This document shows, one piece after another, positions 1-12,389 of a stretch of DNA of 64,000 nt. The notes beneath the pieces are model-generated. The model worked only from the letters and a program-made list of their open reading frames with translations, had not been told where the DNA came from and did no database searches. The translations under genes were made by a program, and so were the position numbers. Numbering within the stretch: position 1 is the stretch's first letter; each line of letters begins with the position of its first letter. The DNA is taken from NCBI RefSeq assembly GCF_046630445.1, contig NC_092334.1, positions 190,780,501-190,844,500 of the forward strand, read 5' to 3'. The stretch is from Rutidosis leptorrhynchoides (taxonomy: Eukaryota > Streptophyta > Magnoliopsida > Asterales > Asteraceae).

Positions 1-894
1 AAAACCATTTGATTTTGTGAAGAGTACATGTGAAGCTATCACCAAAGAGTGAAATGAGTAGGTATAGATTCGTCATATCTCTTGACGTAGATAGAATTGA
101 TTTCCAAATTCAAGAGATTTGGAGAAAATCTTCGTAATAAGATTTGATTCTTTTGGTAATCAAGGGAATTAGGATCCGCTTTAAATGCGATCATCTGTTT
201 TGATTGCTCTGTTGGATATTTTACAATAAATCCACCCCCGTCGTTTCCTTACAACTCACACCTTCTATTCTTTCTCTCTCAACTCATATTTTAAAACATT
301 CGTCCATATGCACCATCCTATTTTGATCCTTGATATACTCCTAACCTTCCTATCTGTCATTCTTCTCTTTCATCTACTACCGGAGGATTTTATTTACTTC
401 TACTATTATCTTGGGATTATAGTGTTATTCATTCTCCCGTGTCTTTATATTGCTATCCGTATTAATATCCACGGTTTGTAATCTCCATGTTGTTATTGGG
501 CTTTATATTTTCTCTTATATTTTGGAGCTCTTTTCCTTTTTATTCTCTTCTCGACCTTTAGTAAAGCGAGTAATGATCCAGAATTCGTAAATATAGAGTT
601 TTGAATGAACTCCATGTTCTAAGCAAGAAAGAACGTGATCGCACGATTTGATTTGTCAAATTACCAGAATTACTGAGAATAGAACTATCAAGAACATATT
701 TTCTTGATGTGTTCAGAAGTTAAACAGAATGATAGAGTTATAAATCATGACACATGATGATGTTATAATCTGTGATTCATCATGTTCCATTTAGAAACTC
801 AGCATGACTTACTGTAATATAATCATGTTGATCAAGTGTCATTATATTATACTAACTCATGCATTATTTCCCAACACTACTTTAAAAAAAACAT

Positions 895-1197
895 TTATAT
901 TTTAAACTCGAAAGTTAACAGAATATAGAAACTAACAGTTTCTATATGATGTAAAACTGATAGCAAAGAGATTATTGATTTCAGATAAGAATAGTTATGA
1001 AAATATCTTCGGAAATATGGAGGATATTTATAATGAAAGATACGATGATATCTTGGAGTTTCTAATATCGAGGGATGTTGAAGAAGATTTATCCGTAAGG
1101 GTTTAGATTCGGAAGCAAGGTATTCGTTAAAGATTTCATCAGAAACAGAATCACTTGGATTCTTTGAAGTCAAACTTATTCTTTGTGATTTGTCCAC
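895..1197 (-). other. Unrecognised 100-codon ORF in A-left, element sense
   Basis: An open frame of 100 codons on the element's sense strand near the 3' end of A-left. It has a tyrosine-rich stretch (KYPPYFRRYFHNYSY) and no domain I recognise. The equivalent stretch of A-right (about 56,740-57,000) keeps an alignable KYPPY segment but is broken by several stops. It may be a remnant of an accessory coding region or a chance frame. Confidence 0.2.
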
Positions 1198-1580
1198 GGC
1201 TTCCTTTCTAGTTTCGCATAATCTGCTTTTCGGTACTTAATTTTCCATTGAATGTTTCCAATATAATGATACACAGGAAGCACGAGGAGGTATATAATTT
1301 CGGACGAGAATATTTATGAAAATATCCTCAGAAATATCGAAGATATTGATGATGATATTTTGGAATTTCTAAGTTCGATGGTTGATGGAGAAAGATTTTT
1401 TGCAAGATTTTAACATGACTTCGGAGCAAGATATTCTCTAAAGATTTCAACGGATCCAGAATTACCTGAATCCTTTGAATATAGGGTTTGGTCCTTGTAT
1501 TTGTCCTTGGTCTCCTTCATGGGTAGCTCAATCTATTTTTCAATACCCAATTTTCTATCGAGCGTTCCTAACACTCCTTT
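975..1580 (-). repeat. Tandem duplication, about 310-bp unit, in A-left
   Basis: Two diverged direct copies lie side by side, about 975-1,275 and 1,285-1,580. Both contain the block 'atgaaaatatc.tc.gaaatat.ga.gatatt' followed by matching segments ending near a 'ttgtcc' motif. The copies differ by many substitutions, so the duplication is old. Confidence 0.6.
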
Positions 1581-2454
1581 CTTTATCATCAAACTTTTGG
1601 TCGTTTAGACCATCTACCATTTTTCTGTTTCCTCTGCATTTAATGCTATGATATCTGAATCATCGGTTATTAATCCGAGGTGGTTTCAGGAAAATTGTGT
1701 TTTTAGATGATTAAACGCTGATGGTAATATGGTGGAATATGAAAGGTTCTCTGGTAACAATAAAAGAGCACGCGTATATATCAACGTTATAATAAGGTTG
1801 TTTCGTACGAAAAGTCAAAGTTGTCTTGCTGGAGCTGTGACAAAACTGGCTATCTCGAACAGCAGATGCAAAGTTATTTTCGGTGATAATAACGCTAAAG
1901 GATTTAGCACAGCTACGTGTTAAACGTTTACTCAGGTTCCGAGTGTTTTCAGGTGCATAACTATATGCATCAATCTTTTCTCCCGTAAATGAAGTGCGGT
2001 TGGTTCATCCTCTCGATTGAGGTGTTTTCAAGAATCATGAAAGGTTTGAACGCAGATTGTAATCGTCAAGATACAAATGAGGTTTATGATGAAATCAAGT
2101 GGCAAACTTGAAGAAATGTTTAGTTTCATATGTTATATTCAATATTTTAATTCATTTTAATTATCCAATGTTATTAGTCCACAGTCGATAGTCCACAGTT
2201 GACAGTCCAATAATTCATATATAATTTAATATATAATATTCGAATTAATATTCGAATTAATTAATACGTATCGCGACCCGTGTACATGTCTCAGACTCGA
2301 TCACAACTCAAAGTATATATATTATTATAGAATCAACCTCAACCCTGTATAGAGAACTCGATCGTTACTGCATATAGAGTGTCTATGGTGATTCCAAATA
2401 ATATATATAGATGCGTCGATATGATATGTCAAAACCTTGTATACATGTCCCGAT
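1581..2454 (-). other. A-left internal region, no gene seen
   Basis: Non-coding by inspection. It is the reverse complement of about 55,690-56,500 in A-right. Short open frames occur here but are not conserved between the two copies. The segment about 2,270-2,455 is a module also present in the LTRs of element B (13,440-13,630 and 50,150-50,345). Confidence 0.5.
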
Positions 2455-2625
2455 ATTTAAAGTGCGTAAAATAAATAACAGAAAATAAATGACGATAAAT
2501 AAAGTGCGTAAAGTAAATAACAGAAATTAAATGACGATAAATAAAATTGCCAGAATGTAAATTACGATAAATAAACTGCGATAAATAAATTACGATAAAT
2601 AAATTGCGATAAATAAAATGTAATC
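2455..2625 (-). repeat. Degenerate minisatellite, 'cgataaataaa' units
   Basis: About 170 bases built from variants of 'acgataaataaa', 'tgcgataaataaat' and 'gtgcgtaaaataaataac'. The matching place in A-right (about 55,615-55,680) has far fewer units, so copy number has changed since the two elements diverged. Confidence 0.7.
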
Positions 2626-2915
2626 AGTTAGCTAGGAACAGTTAGCTAGAATCTTGTTAGCGTGGATTCTTAACAAAATTTCATATGTTAATTAGTCTGT
2701 TTCTAATCAATTTTTATTGTGTCCATTATTTCTTCATTATACCACTTGTTGGATTCTAATAGGTCAAAATCCAAATATGAAATTGAATGAAAATGGTTGT
2801 TATGTGGTGAATCAGATTTGTATATCTGTGGATGTAAGTAGGATGGTAATTGACCGTTGAATCGGGTTCGAAGAATGTACAGTGTAACTTATTAATGTGA
2901 AATCTAAATATTCCA

Positions 2916-2936
2916 CGGGTATTACCTACCCGTTAA
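2916..2936 (-). other. Hairpin plus copy of the 3' LTR-adjacent 14-mer
   Basis: CGGGTA-TTACC-TACCCG forms a 6-bp stem. Bases 2,923-2,936 are exactly the 14-mer TACCTACCCGTTAA, which on the - strand reads TTAACGGGTAGGTA. The same 14-mer lies directly before the 3' LTR in A-right (57,803-57,816) and B (42,526-42,539). It sits upstream of where gag would be. Confidence 0.6.
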
Positions 2937-3178
2937 AATATTTTCACCATTAACAGTTTGTACGAAAGAATTTTTAATTACAACCTTTGTGAAAACATAT
3001 ATACATATATATTTTCTTCAGATGTAATCATGGATTTTAATGAGTCAATATGATATTAATCTCATCTGATTTTCAATTGGAACTAGAATGAATAATCTCC
3101 AAAACTTTAGAGATTACATAATCGCCATGTCGAACGCGGATAAATGATGTAGAACGTCATGTAGAATGATGATTATGC

Positions 3179-3675
3179 TCAAGGTATGGATTGTGATGTT
3201 GAGGCGTGTGTTGTTGTGGTTCGTGTTGTTGCTGGTGGTACTGTTGGTGCTGTTAATGTTGCTGAAGCTGGTACATTTTGCACCATATTTTCCAAGGCTA
3301 CAACTCGGGCGTGAAGCTCATTGACTTTATTACTTTGAGATGATTGTCGGTAGAAATGAGCGAATGAATAAGATTTAGAATCTGGCTTGTGATATAATCG
3401 TTGAAAGATACTCTGAAAATGAGAGAGAAAATGGTATTACGAATAGGTTCGCCGGTAAGTGCTTCAGGTTCTTTGCCAAGAGGTGATTTCGGTTGATGGA
3501 AAGGATCACCTTCTTCTTGCCTCCATTGATTTAGTCGACTACGAACCCATCAGATGAATTGGGGATGGATGATTGGTTGATTCATTCTGGTGACACTGCT
3601 TTCGGAGCTTAGGTGAAATTCCATATCGGAATAGCTGTCAGAATCCGAGGAATTCGAACTGGTTGAGGGATTCAT
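3179..3675 (-). pseudogene. Upstream-ORF remnant of A-left
   Basis: Starting from an ATG at 3,675 the frame opens with a Ser/Asp-rich N-terminus and runs into a segment shared with A-right (54,701-55,108). The shared part contains motifs like NQPIIHPQF, WVRSRLNQW, GDPFH and PEALTG, ending in a Thr/Pro/Ser-rich tail. Both copies have an in-frame TGA at the same place, between QFI and WVRSR. The A-left copy also has an indel near 3,330 that shifts frame. I do not recognise the protein family. It lies between the primer-binding site and the internal region, where some plant elements carry accessory ORFs. Confidence 0.5.
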
Positions 3676-4094
3676 CTCGTACGACCAGATGAAGGATATT
3701 TCGATAAGAAATAGATTATAGGATGTAGATTATTACCCTGCAATACATAATTTTTATATGCACATATAATACCAAAATCCCATAAGTTACGGAGAAATCT
3801 ACGGAAGTTGTCAGGCAAAGTTACAGTAACAGATACGCTAAGATCTGAAGTAGCAGATAAGCTAAGATATGAATTTTGTCTATACACAATTCATGCAGTC
3901 AATGCAGTAAAACGTATCTAGACTAAGAATGATAAGCAAGTGATTCTCTAAGAATGATAAGCAGGTAATTTTTGACACAAAATGATAAGCAAAACTTTTG
4001 ACATGCAGACACGGTCGAAGTCCAGACTCACTAATGCATCCTAACGACTTATCAATTAGACACACTAATGCAGACATGGTTCACTAAGACCACC

Positions 4095-4106
4095 GCTCTG
4101 ATACCA
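4095..4106 (-). other. Primer-binding site of A-left (tRNA-Met type)
   Basis: On the - strand TGGTATCAGAGC lies two bases inside the LTR end. This is the usual tRNA-iMet primer site of plant Ty3/gypsy chromoviruses. It sets the element's orientation. Confidence 0.9.
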
Positions 4107-4418
4107 ACTGTGAAGACCCGTCCTAATCCATCCGGACGAAGTCCATATCGATTATAAACGATTCACAACAGTTAATTACATCATTGCATTCGTTTTTGAA
4201 AAGACAATCTTTCATTACATCAAAAGTTGACAACATGCATACCATTTCGTAATATATCTTACTATAATTGACTTAATAATAATCTTGATTAACTCAATGA
4301 CTCGAATGCAACGTCTTTTGAAATATGTCATGAATGACTCCAAGTAATATCTCTAAGATGAGCAAATGCACAGCAGAAGATTTCTTTCGTACCTGAGAAT
4401 AAACATGCTTTAAAGTGT

Positions 4419-4432
4419 CAACCAAAAGGTTG
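4419..4432 (-). other. Conserved LTR stem-loop (C:G closing pair)
   Basis: On the - strand: CAACC-TTTT-GGTTG, followed about 20 bases later by TTTATTCTCAGGT. The same block is found in all seven Tekay-type LTR copies of this window. Confidence 0.7.
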
Positions 4433-5284
4433 GTGAGTTCATTAGTTTAACATAAATAATCATTTTCATCATTTTAATAGACCACAAGATTTCATATTTC
4501 CATTTCTCGTAAACATACGTCCCATGCATAGAGACAAAAATATCATTTATATGGAATGAACACCTGGTAACCGACATTCACAATATGCATATAAGAATAT
4601 CCCCATCATTCCGGGATCCTCCTTCGGACATGATATAAATTTCGAAGTACTAAAGCATCCGGTACTTTGGATGGGGCTTGTTGGGCCCGATAGATCTATC
4701 TTTAGAGTTCGCGTCAATTAGGGTGTCTGTTCCCTAATTTTTAGATTACCAGACTTAATAAAAAGGGGCATATTCGATTTCGATAATTCAACCATATAAT
4801 GTAGTTTCGATTACTTGTGTCTATTTCGTAAAACATTTATAAAAATTGTGTATGTATTCTCAGCCCAAAAATATAAAGAGTAAAAGGGATTCAAATGAAA
4901 CTCACCATACTGTATTTTGTAGTAAAAATACGTATTACGATATTGAACAAATGCAGGGTTGGCCTCGGATTCACGAACCTATATCATTTGTATCTTTATT
5001 AATACACATATTCGTAATCGAACAAATTTATTTATTATATTTTAATTTATATATATTATATATTTAATTTGTGTATGTATTCAAAATATTTAATATCTAT
5101 ATAATTATATTAATATGTCCATATTTATTTATATACATATTTGTTTAGTGTTTTATTTAAAATCAATAGTTTGTTATATGTACGTTTTTAAATAAAAAAA
5201 TATTAGTAAGTTTTATTTATATTGTTATGTGAAATATTAATATATGTAATAAGTATCGAATATTTACCTGTTTAAAAATATAGT

Positions 5285-5850
<566 letters not shown>

Positions 5851-5874
5851 AAAATAGAACTACCTTAGGGAAGG

Positions 5875-5965
5875 GTTTTAAAAAGAATTGTGCCTCATGC
5901 AAGACTCGAACCCCCGACCTCTCAAAACTCCTTAGCACCTGGAACCAGTGGTCTATTGCCCGTTT
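5875..5965 (-). other. tRNA-like / SINE-like motif in the A-left LTR
   Basis: On the - strand GGGTTCGAGTCTTGC (B-box/T-arm style) lies about 40 bases downstream of an A-box-like ACCACTGGTTCCAGG, as in tRNA-derived SINE heads. There is no complete cloverleaf. The equivalent point of the A-right LTR (60,830-60,850) keeps a T-arm-like sequence, and an ATT array follows in both. Confidence 0.35.
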
Positions 5966-7298
5966 TCTGATTATCTCTACAACCACGCTTATTTAATCCG
6001 TTTAACTGTTTTCCATTTTCTTTCTTCATCTTCATAACATAATTCGACCAGAGGATATAATTACTCAATAAAATGATTTGCTAATTCAAATTATGATATG
6101 AAACTAAAACAGAAGAGATCCGTTGTGTTTAACTTGAATTAACAGAAAGAAAAAAAATTAAATAAAAAGGGAAGCAGAAGCAGAAGCTGAACGCGAAGAG
6201 AAAAAAAAAATATGAACTCAAAGTTTGATTCTTAAATTCAGGCACTTTTAGATATTGACTATAAAACGAAATGTGTTTTAAATTCCAAATAGAAACTTCA
6301 TGAATCATTAATTTCAACTGAAACACCTTATAGATCTCCAATTCGATCTTGGATTGTTCGTTTGACTTTTTGGAACATATACTTTGACTCGAAAATTCTG
6401 CATCGATGTTAAAAATTGAGGCTTGAGCTTTTGCAGATAATTTTGTTTGAAGATTTAAAACACATCTGCATTTTCACATTTTACAAATTCATTCGTTTTC
6501 AAAGTTTTTGATAAATGAAATAAAAATAGAGAGCTTACGCTGTGTTCTTCAAACTTTGAGTTGATTTTTGCTATTTTTGCAAGAATTGTAATAATAAGGT
6601 GTTATATACAGTTTAACAGATATAATTGCAATTGGTTTAACTCAATTCACATTTGTATTATAGTTGGATTTCTCGATAGATAAAATATTTTGTCAGAATA
6701 TCAATTAAAAAAAATTAAAGTCGACTTTATCAGTTTTGTTTGTTAATGAACTGATTGGAATCAATTAGTATGAGTTCAAACACATATAACAAATTAGAAA
6801 ACAGCTTGATAGCTAAGTGTAACAGAATTGGATTCTTTTTCTAGATTTATTTTATATAAAAAATGATATTATTAATAATAATAATATTATTAAATATCAC
6901 TAATAAAAATACTGAATTAATAATATTACAATACTATTAAAAACAATTATCTTAATAATATTAATATTTAAAATAATATTACTAATAGTTATAGTAATGT
7001 TTATAATGATATTGTTAATGATAATGTTACTAAATTGTTTTATAATAACAATAATAATGATAATATATATAGTAATAATAATTTTTAATGATATAACTAA
7101 CAATTATCATAATTGTATAACAATAATAATGTTGATAAGAAAATAATGACAAATAATCATAATAACTTAAAATTAAAATTTTACTATTAATTTTAATGAT
7201 AAATTAAATGTATTAACTTATACGTTATATTAAATAATTGTATATTGATATTAACATTACTATAATAATATTGATATAATAATTTATACATATCGAAT

Positions 7299-7417
<119 letters not shown>

Positions 7418-9413
7418 CTAATCTATTAATAATACAGATATCAAAATTGATAATGAAAGTAATATAATAACATTAATATAACAATTATATTCAACTTGTA
7501 ATTAAATTTAATATAATAATATTACATATGCCCTTTTTAAAATATATATACATATATACATAACAACATATTTTGAGCATTTAATTTATATCTTACAACA
7601 ATATAATAATAATTATCCATAGAATTTATATTTGTTTCGTTAATATTTATATATTTTATATTTATTACTATATACATACAATATCAGTTATATATAAAAA
7701 GTCCTATATACATATATAGAAATCAATTTAATTATTTTATATCTTATTTTATATATTTAACATTATTGTTTATATTATATTTTATTCTTTCCAATTATTA
7801 TTATATATATACTTACATTTATATTTACATATTTATTTACACACAATTGTTCGTGAATCGTCGGGAATCGTAACAAAGTTCAAAAGTTTTTGAGACTCAA
7901 AATTACAGACTTTGCTTATCGTATCTAAATCAAATAAGATTCAGGTTTAAATTTGGTCGGAAATTCTCGGGTCATCACATATCGTCCGGTTGTTAAGGAA
8001 AGCGTTGAACAAGCAACTGTTAAGGCAATGTCTAATGACATGCAGTTAATCATGGTCTATAACGTGTCGGATGCAATTTCTATCCTTTGTAGGAGAAATA
8101 GTAAAGATCACCCTATAATTTTTTTGGTCTGGCACAAGGTCGTGTCTTCGACCATGCTATGCAACCACCGTTCTTATGGTTGACACCCGATTTAGTTCAG
8201 GTGACCTAATGAATTTCGGTGAATTCTTAGGATTTTACGTTCAATGGTAATGAACGCATTAAAAATGGGTTTTCAGAAAACAAATCGGTTTGTAATTTGA
8301 TCAAAAAATTTTCTTGTTCAAGCTCGAGTTTAGATATCATCGAATTCCATGAGTTTGTAATTCTCAATCTTTAAGGTCAATCTCTAGGATTGAGTAATAT
8401 CAGGCTTAAATGCTGATTTTTAATCTTTAAGGAGATTATCCTTTCTGGGGGTCTGATTCATTAGTCTTATCAAGCTAATTTGCACGGTGCCCTCCCCATT
8501 TTACGAGACAGATCCTCTCATGGTTAGGATAATTCTGACCACTTGGCAACCCTGTTTAATGCTGAGGTCCGTGGATTTCCAGCTGATTTTCGAGAAAACT
8601 TTTCAAAGTTTTTCGTAGACTCTACAACTGGTCTGGACGACAACTTCCTGACCTAAATCAGAAAGCGCGTTTCTTTTTCGAAAGACTTTACTTCCTTTTT
8701 AATGATGGAATTGATTCATTGTGTAGATCCATCTTTTCTTTCAAATGTATTATAATAAACTGGGTAAAATAGTTAATTTAGTCCAAAACAAAAGCACCTG
8801 CAATAACTTTATAGAAACATGTGATAGATAGTTTTTTATTGAATAACTTGGTACTTTCTCCCCACACTTAGTTTCTTTCTTTGCCTTTTTATTCTCCTTT
8901 ATTCCATTTTAAATGAATTCAAGTGTTTTAGAGTGCCTCTCAATTTATGTCCTTTTCGAGGTAACGATAATTTCGGTATTAACACCTAGTTTTCATCGTT
9001 CATAAATATGTATAAACATGATTTTGAATTCATTTATTTGAAAATTTTTTAAATTTTCACAAAATTTGGCAAATAAACCAAGTGCAAATCCGAGACAATT
9101 TATAACCCTTCCCCACACTTGAGATCATGCAATGCCCTCATTTGCATGAAATCAGACTATAATTATAAATTCACGAGGGTGATAAGTGTAGAAAAGTGAT
9201 TAAAAATACCCAGTTTGTAATTACAAAGCTCGTCGAATGATACATGGCGCGCCTCATCGTTCATTCCTTTTCTTGTTTTATCACACATGTTTTTCTTCAA
9301 AAACGGTTGCTTTTCTGAACTGGTTGGTAATCTTTGAAAATACGTCTTTTACCCTAACTTATCATGCATGTTTATTAACGAGTTATGTACTAACCCGAAC
9401 CCCGTATTTAACG

Positions 9414-10562
9414 TTAAGTGGGGTTAGACTTCCCCATACTTAGCTGACGACATGTGAAGTCGGTAGAATAAGTTCCACGAATTAAAATAGTGAGCCAGTT
9501 ATTTACATCTCGGGTAGTGTATAATATATCAATGGGTTTAAAGTTTAAACCCACCCAATCGTCACTACTTAATTGTTTTTTAAGTGTAGCTTTTAGTAAA
9601 TGGATATGTCTCTTTTCTAGTTCTTGGTCAAATGGATCGATATATACCGACATACATATTTCTTTAGGGTGGACAATTCCTAATATTTCCTTTCGTTCAT
9701 TCTCGGGATCAAAGTTTTCATCTCTATTACCCAATTGGGTGAAATTCGAGGTGTCATTATCTATTACAGCTTGTAGTTCATCTTCGGTAGATGACTCATC
9801 TATTGAGAATATTGGGTTGGAAGGTTGTGGTATGGTGAATTTCGGGATCGAAGAAAAATCTTTTTCTTTAACTTTCCTTATCGGTCCCACCACTTTGGTC
9901 TCGGGGGTAAAATTTTCAACGTTATCGTTTTTCCAAGAGTACCAATTTATCACACTTACTTCTTCTTCATCTATTGATGGATCGATGATTTCGTCGGTAG
10001 AGGCTAATGTGTCGATATGTTGTGAAATTGGTAAGACTGAATAAAAAGTATCATCGGGATAATTGGTGATTTCGAAGCTTTCGAATTCATTAAAATTCGA
10101 TGATATGAGATTTTCTTGTACATGACTCATCAGATCAACAGGTGTGTAGTCTGATAGAGTTTCAGCCTGCCAATTTGCAAACTATCTTATTTGTTCATTT
10201 TGAGCGTTAAGTTCTTCGAGTTTGATTTTCATATGATCTAAAAAAATTTCAGACACATAATTTTCCTCGTCCCCTGGTTGTTGAGTTTGGATATATTCTT
10301 GGGAATAATCCCAATTTAAATTGCATGCCTCATAATCATTGCATTCAGGTTCTATGGGTGCATAATTTTCCATAGGAACGTAATAATAACATTCCCATGT
10401 TGAGTGATAATCTCCACAGATTTCACAACCAGTTATTGTTTCGTCATTCGTGATCCATGTTTGACCGAACGAATTTTCATCAACACTCGTTTGAGAGTAT
10501 TGATTTAATTGATTTTGCATTTCAAAAAGAGTTTCCATAGCCTTGTTTTCAAAATTTTCCAT
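9414..10562 (-). pseudogene. Zinc-knuckle ORF of D, one stop codon
   Basis: One frame of 383 codons from the ATG at 10,562 to a stop at 9,414, broken by a single TAG at 10,182-10,184. The N-terminal part (126 codons) carries C-x2-C-x3-H-x4-C (CEICGDYHSTWEC). That is the same spacing as the knuckle in the Athila Gag at 19,788-19,826 (CEQCGGPHLKKDC), but the flanking sequence is otherwise unlike Gag. The rest is acidic, rich in Asp/Glu/Ser and predicted soluble, with no protease or RT motif. It occupies the gag-pol position of this non-autonomous element. I infer a nucleic-acid-binding Gag-derived protein; the function is unknown. Confidence 0.6.
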
Positions 10563-11385
10563 TTTATCGCGATGGCCAAATTTTAGCTACAATGTGGTGC
10601 ATTCACTAATTATCCTATTAGATATAAAACTAAAAATTATATATAAGCTATCAAATTAATAGACTTTTCTGCTTTTGCCCACGTTTCAAATAGCCAAAAG
10701 ATGCAGCAGGGAGCCAGAATCCTTTAAATCGGAAAATCCACAACTCAGCCACTAACAAATCCAACTATTACTACGAAGAAGAAAATTTTGGATATCTATC
10801 AATTTAACCGCTTAAAATAATTTTTCCGTCGAAATTTAAAGAAGATAAAAATCTATGTCCTAAAAACTAGAGCGTAGAAAAGAAAAAGAAAAAGCGCGTC
10901 GAAAAACAAAAAGTCTAAAAAGAAACGTCGAAAGAAAAGCGTCGAAACATAAAAGTCTAAAAACTAAAAACTAAAAATAGTGTCTAAAAAAACTTAAATC
11001 TAAAGGTAATGAAACTTAAAATGCAATTCTAAAAGGAAATCGGCATTTACTTAAATCGACACTAAAATCTAAAAAACTAAATTCTAAAGTGGTGTCTTAA
11101 AATTCTAAAACTTAAACTAAGGCAAAATGATTTTTTTTCTACTTTTAAAAAAAAAATTTCTTTTATATTTAAAAAAAAAAAAATTTTAACAATTTTTATA
11201 TTTTTTTTTAACTTTTTTTTAAATTTAAAATTATTTTTTAAATTTAAATTATTTTTTCTTTTTTAAAATTTTTTTTATTATTATTTTATTAGTTTTTTAC
11301 GTTTTAATTTTTTTTTTATTTTTAGATTTTTATTATTATTTTAATTTTTACATTTTCTTGATGATTCAGCTTTTTTTTTTTAGGT
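10563..11385 (-). other. D leader region, A/T-rich, no gene
   Basis: It contains the Athila-like leader match (10,660-10,880) and then repeated 'gtcgaaa' and 'tctaaaaactaaa' phrases. From 11,100 there are T- and A-homopolymer runs. No ORF of note. Confidence 0.6.
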
Positions 11386-12274
11386 ATTCTGGCAATTCAA
11401 CAAATCAAGATCGTGCCATTACAATTTCCTTCTTCGAACATTAACAATGTTCATTCCGAAATTCATATCTACGAATTCTGGACCATTACAAGCGGTGTTT
11501 AAACGCAAGAAGAGGAAACGAAAGAATAAAGCTCCGAAATAGACATTAGGGATAAATCGCAGCAAATAAAAGAGAGCATTAACTGTGGATGACAATGATT
11601 ATAGAAGACAGAAGCAAGGACTTCGAAATATAAGGGAAGATATAAAGCCCAATAACAACCCAGAAATTACAAACCGTATATATCAATACATAGAGCGATA
11701 TAAAGAGACGGGAGAACTAAAAACACTATAAAACCAAGAGTATAGTAGAAGTAAATAGATTCTTCCGGCGATAGATGAAAAAGAAGAATGATAGATATGA
11801 AAGTGAGGAATATATCAAGAAGCAGAACTGGATGAAGCATATTGACGAATGCTTTAAGGTATGAATTGAGGAGAAAGAATAGAAGATGTGAGTTGTAAGG
11901 AAACGAAGGGGGTGGATTTATAGTAAAATATTCGACAGAGCAATCAAAACGGATGATCGCATTTAAAGCGGACTCTAATTCCCTTGATTACTGAAGAATC
12001 AGATCTTATTATGTAGATTTTTCCTCCAAATCTCTTGAACTTGGAAATCATTCCTATTTACGTCAAAAGATATGACGAATCTATACCTACTCATTTCATT
12101 CTTTGGTGATAGCTTCACTAGTACTCTTCATATAATCAAATTGTTTTATCCATATCACTCAATGATGATAAAACTCTATTTATCAACTCATAATTTTCAT
12201 GAAAATGTTCTTATTGTTATCCATGACGACCTCTATCAAATTTCGGGGACGAAATTTCTTTAACTGGTAGGTAC
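11386..12274 (+). mobile_element. C: 3' internal end of a Tekay-type element
   Basis: It begins at 'ttctggcaattc', homologous to A-right from about 57,285, and continues to the tract 'gaaatttctttaactggtag' directly before the LTR at 12,275. No gene. The rest of C's internal region is separated by fragment D and lies to the left. Confidence 0.65.
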
Positions 12275-12389
12275 TGTGACGACCCGAAAATTTCTGAACA
12301 AATTTAAACTTTTATCTTTATATTATTCCGACACGATAAGTAAAGTTGTTAAGTTGAATCAAAAGAATTTTAAACTATGGTCATACATT
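12275..12389 (+). repeat. C 3' LTR, first part (split by B)
   Basis: Begins TGTGACGACCCG directly after the polypurine-type tract. The LTR is cut after 12,389, where B is inserted, and resumes at 52,538. The joined order aligns through the cut with the start of the LTR at 57,818. Bases 12,385-12,389 (ACATT) are the target duplication, repeated at 52,533-52,537. Confidence 0.9.

Larger units (their letters stand above)
7980..11385 (-). mobile_element. D: Athila-like non-autonomous fragment
   Basis: On the - strand, 10,600-10,880 matches the Athila leader (18,300-18,680, reversed), and 7,980-9,130 matches the Athila 3' non-coding region (about 38,230-39,490, reversed). Between them the gag-pol of a normal Athila is replaced by a single zinc-knuckle ORF (9,414-10,562). 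No LTR or primer-binding site is seen at the right end: 11,100-11,385 is A/T homopolymer-rich sequence ending abruptly where element C begins. A-left interrupts its left end at 7,980, so the rest should lie outside the window. Confidence 0.65.

Noticed and set aside
1729..1923. 64-codon frame on the + strand, antisense to A-left
   Set aside because: The matching part of A-right (56,203-56,475, opposite sense) keeps a different frame open. Not conserved as a protein.
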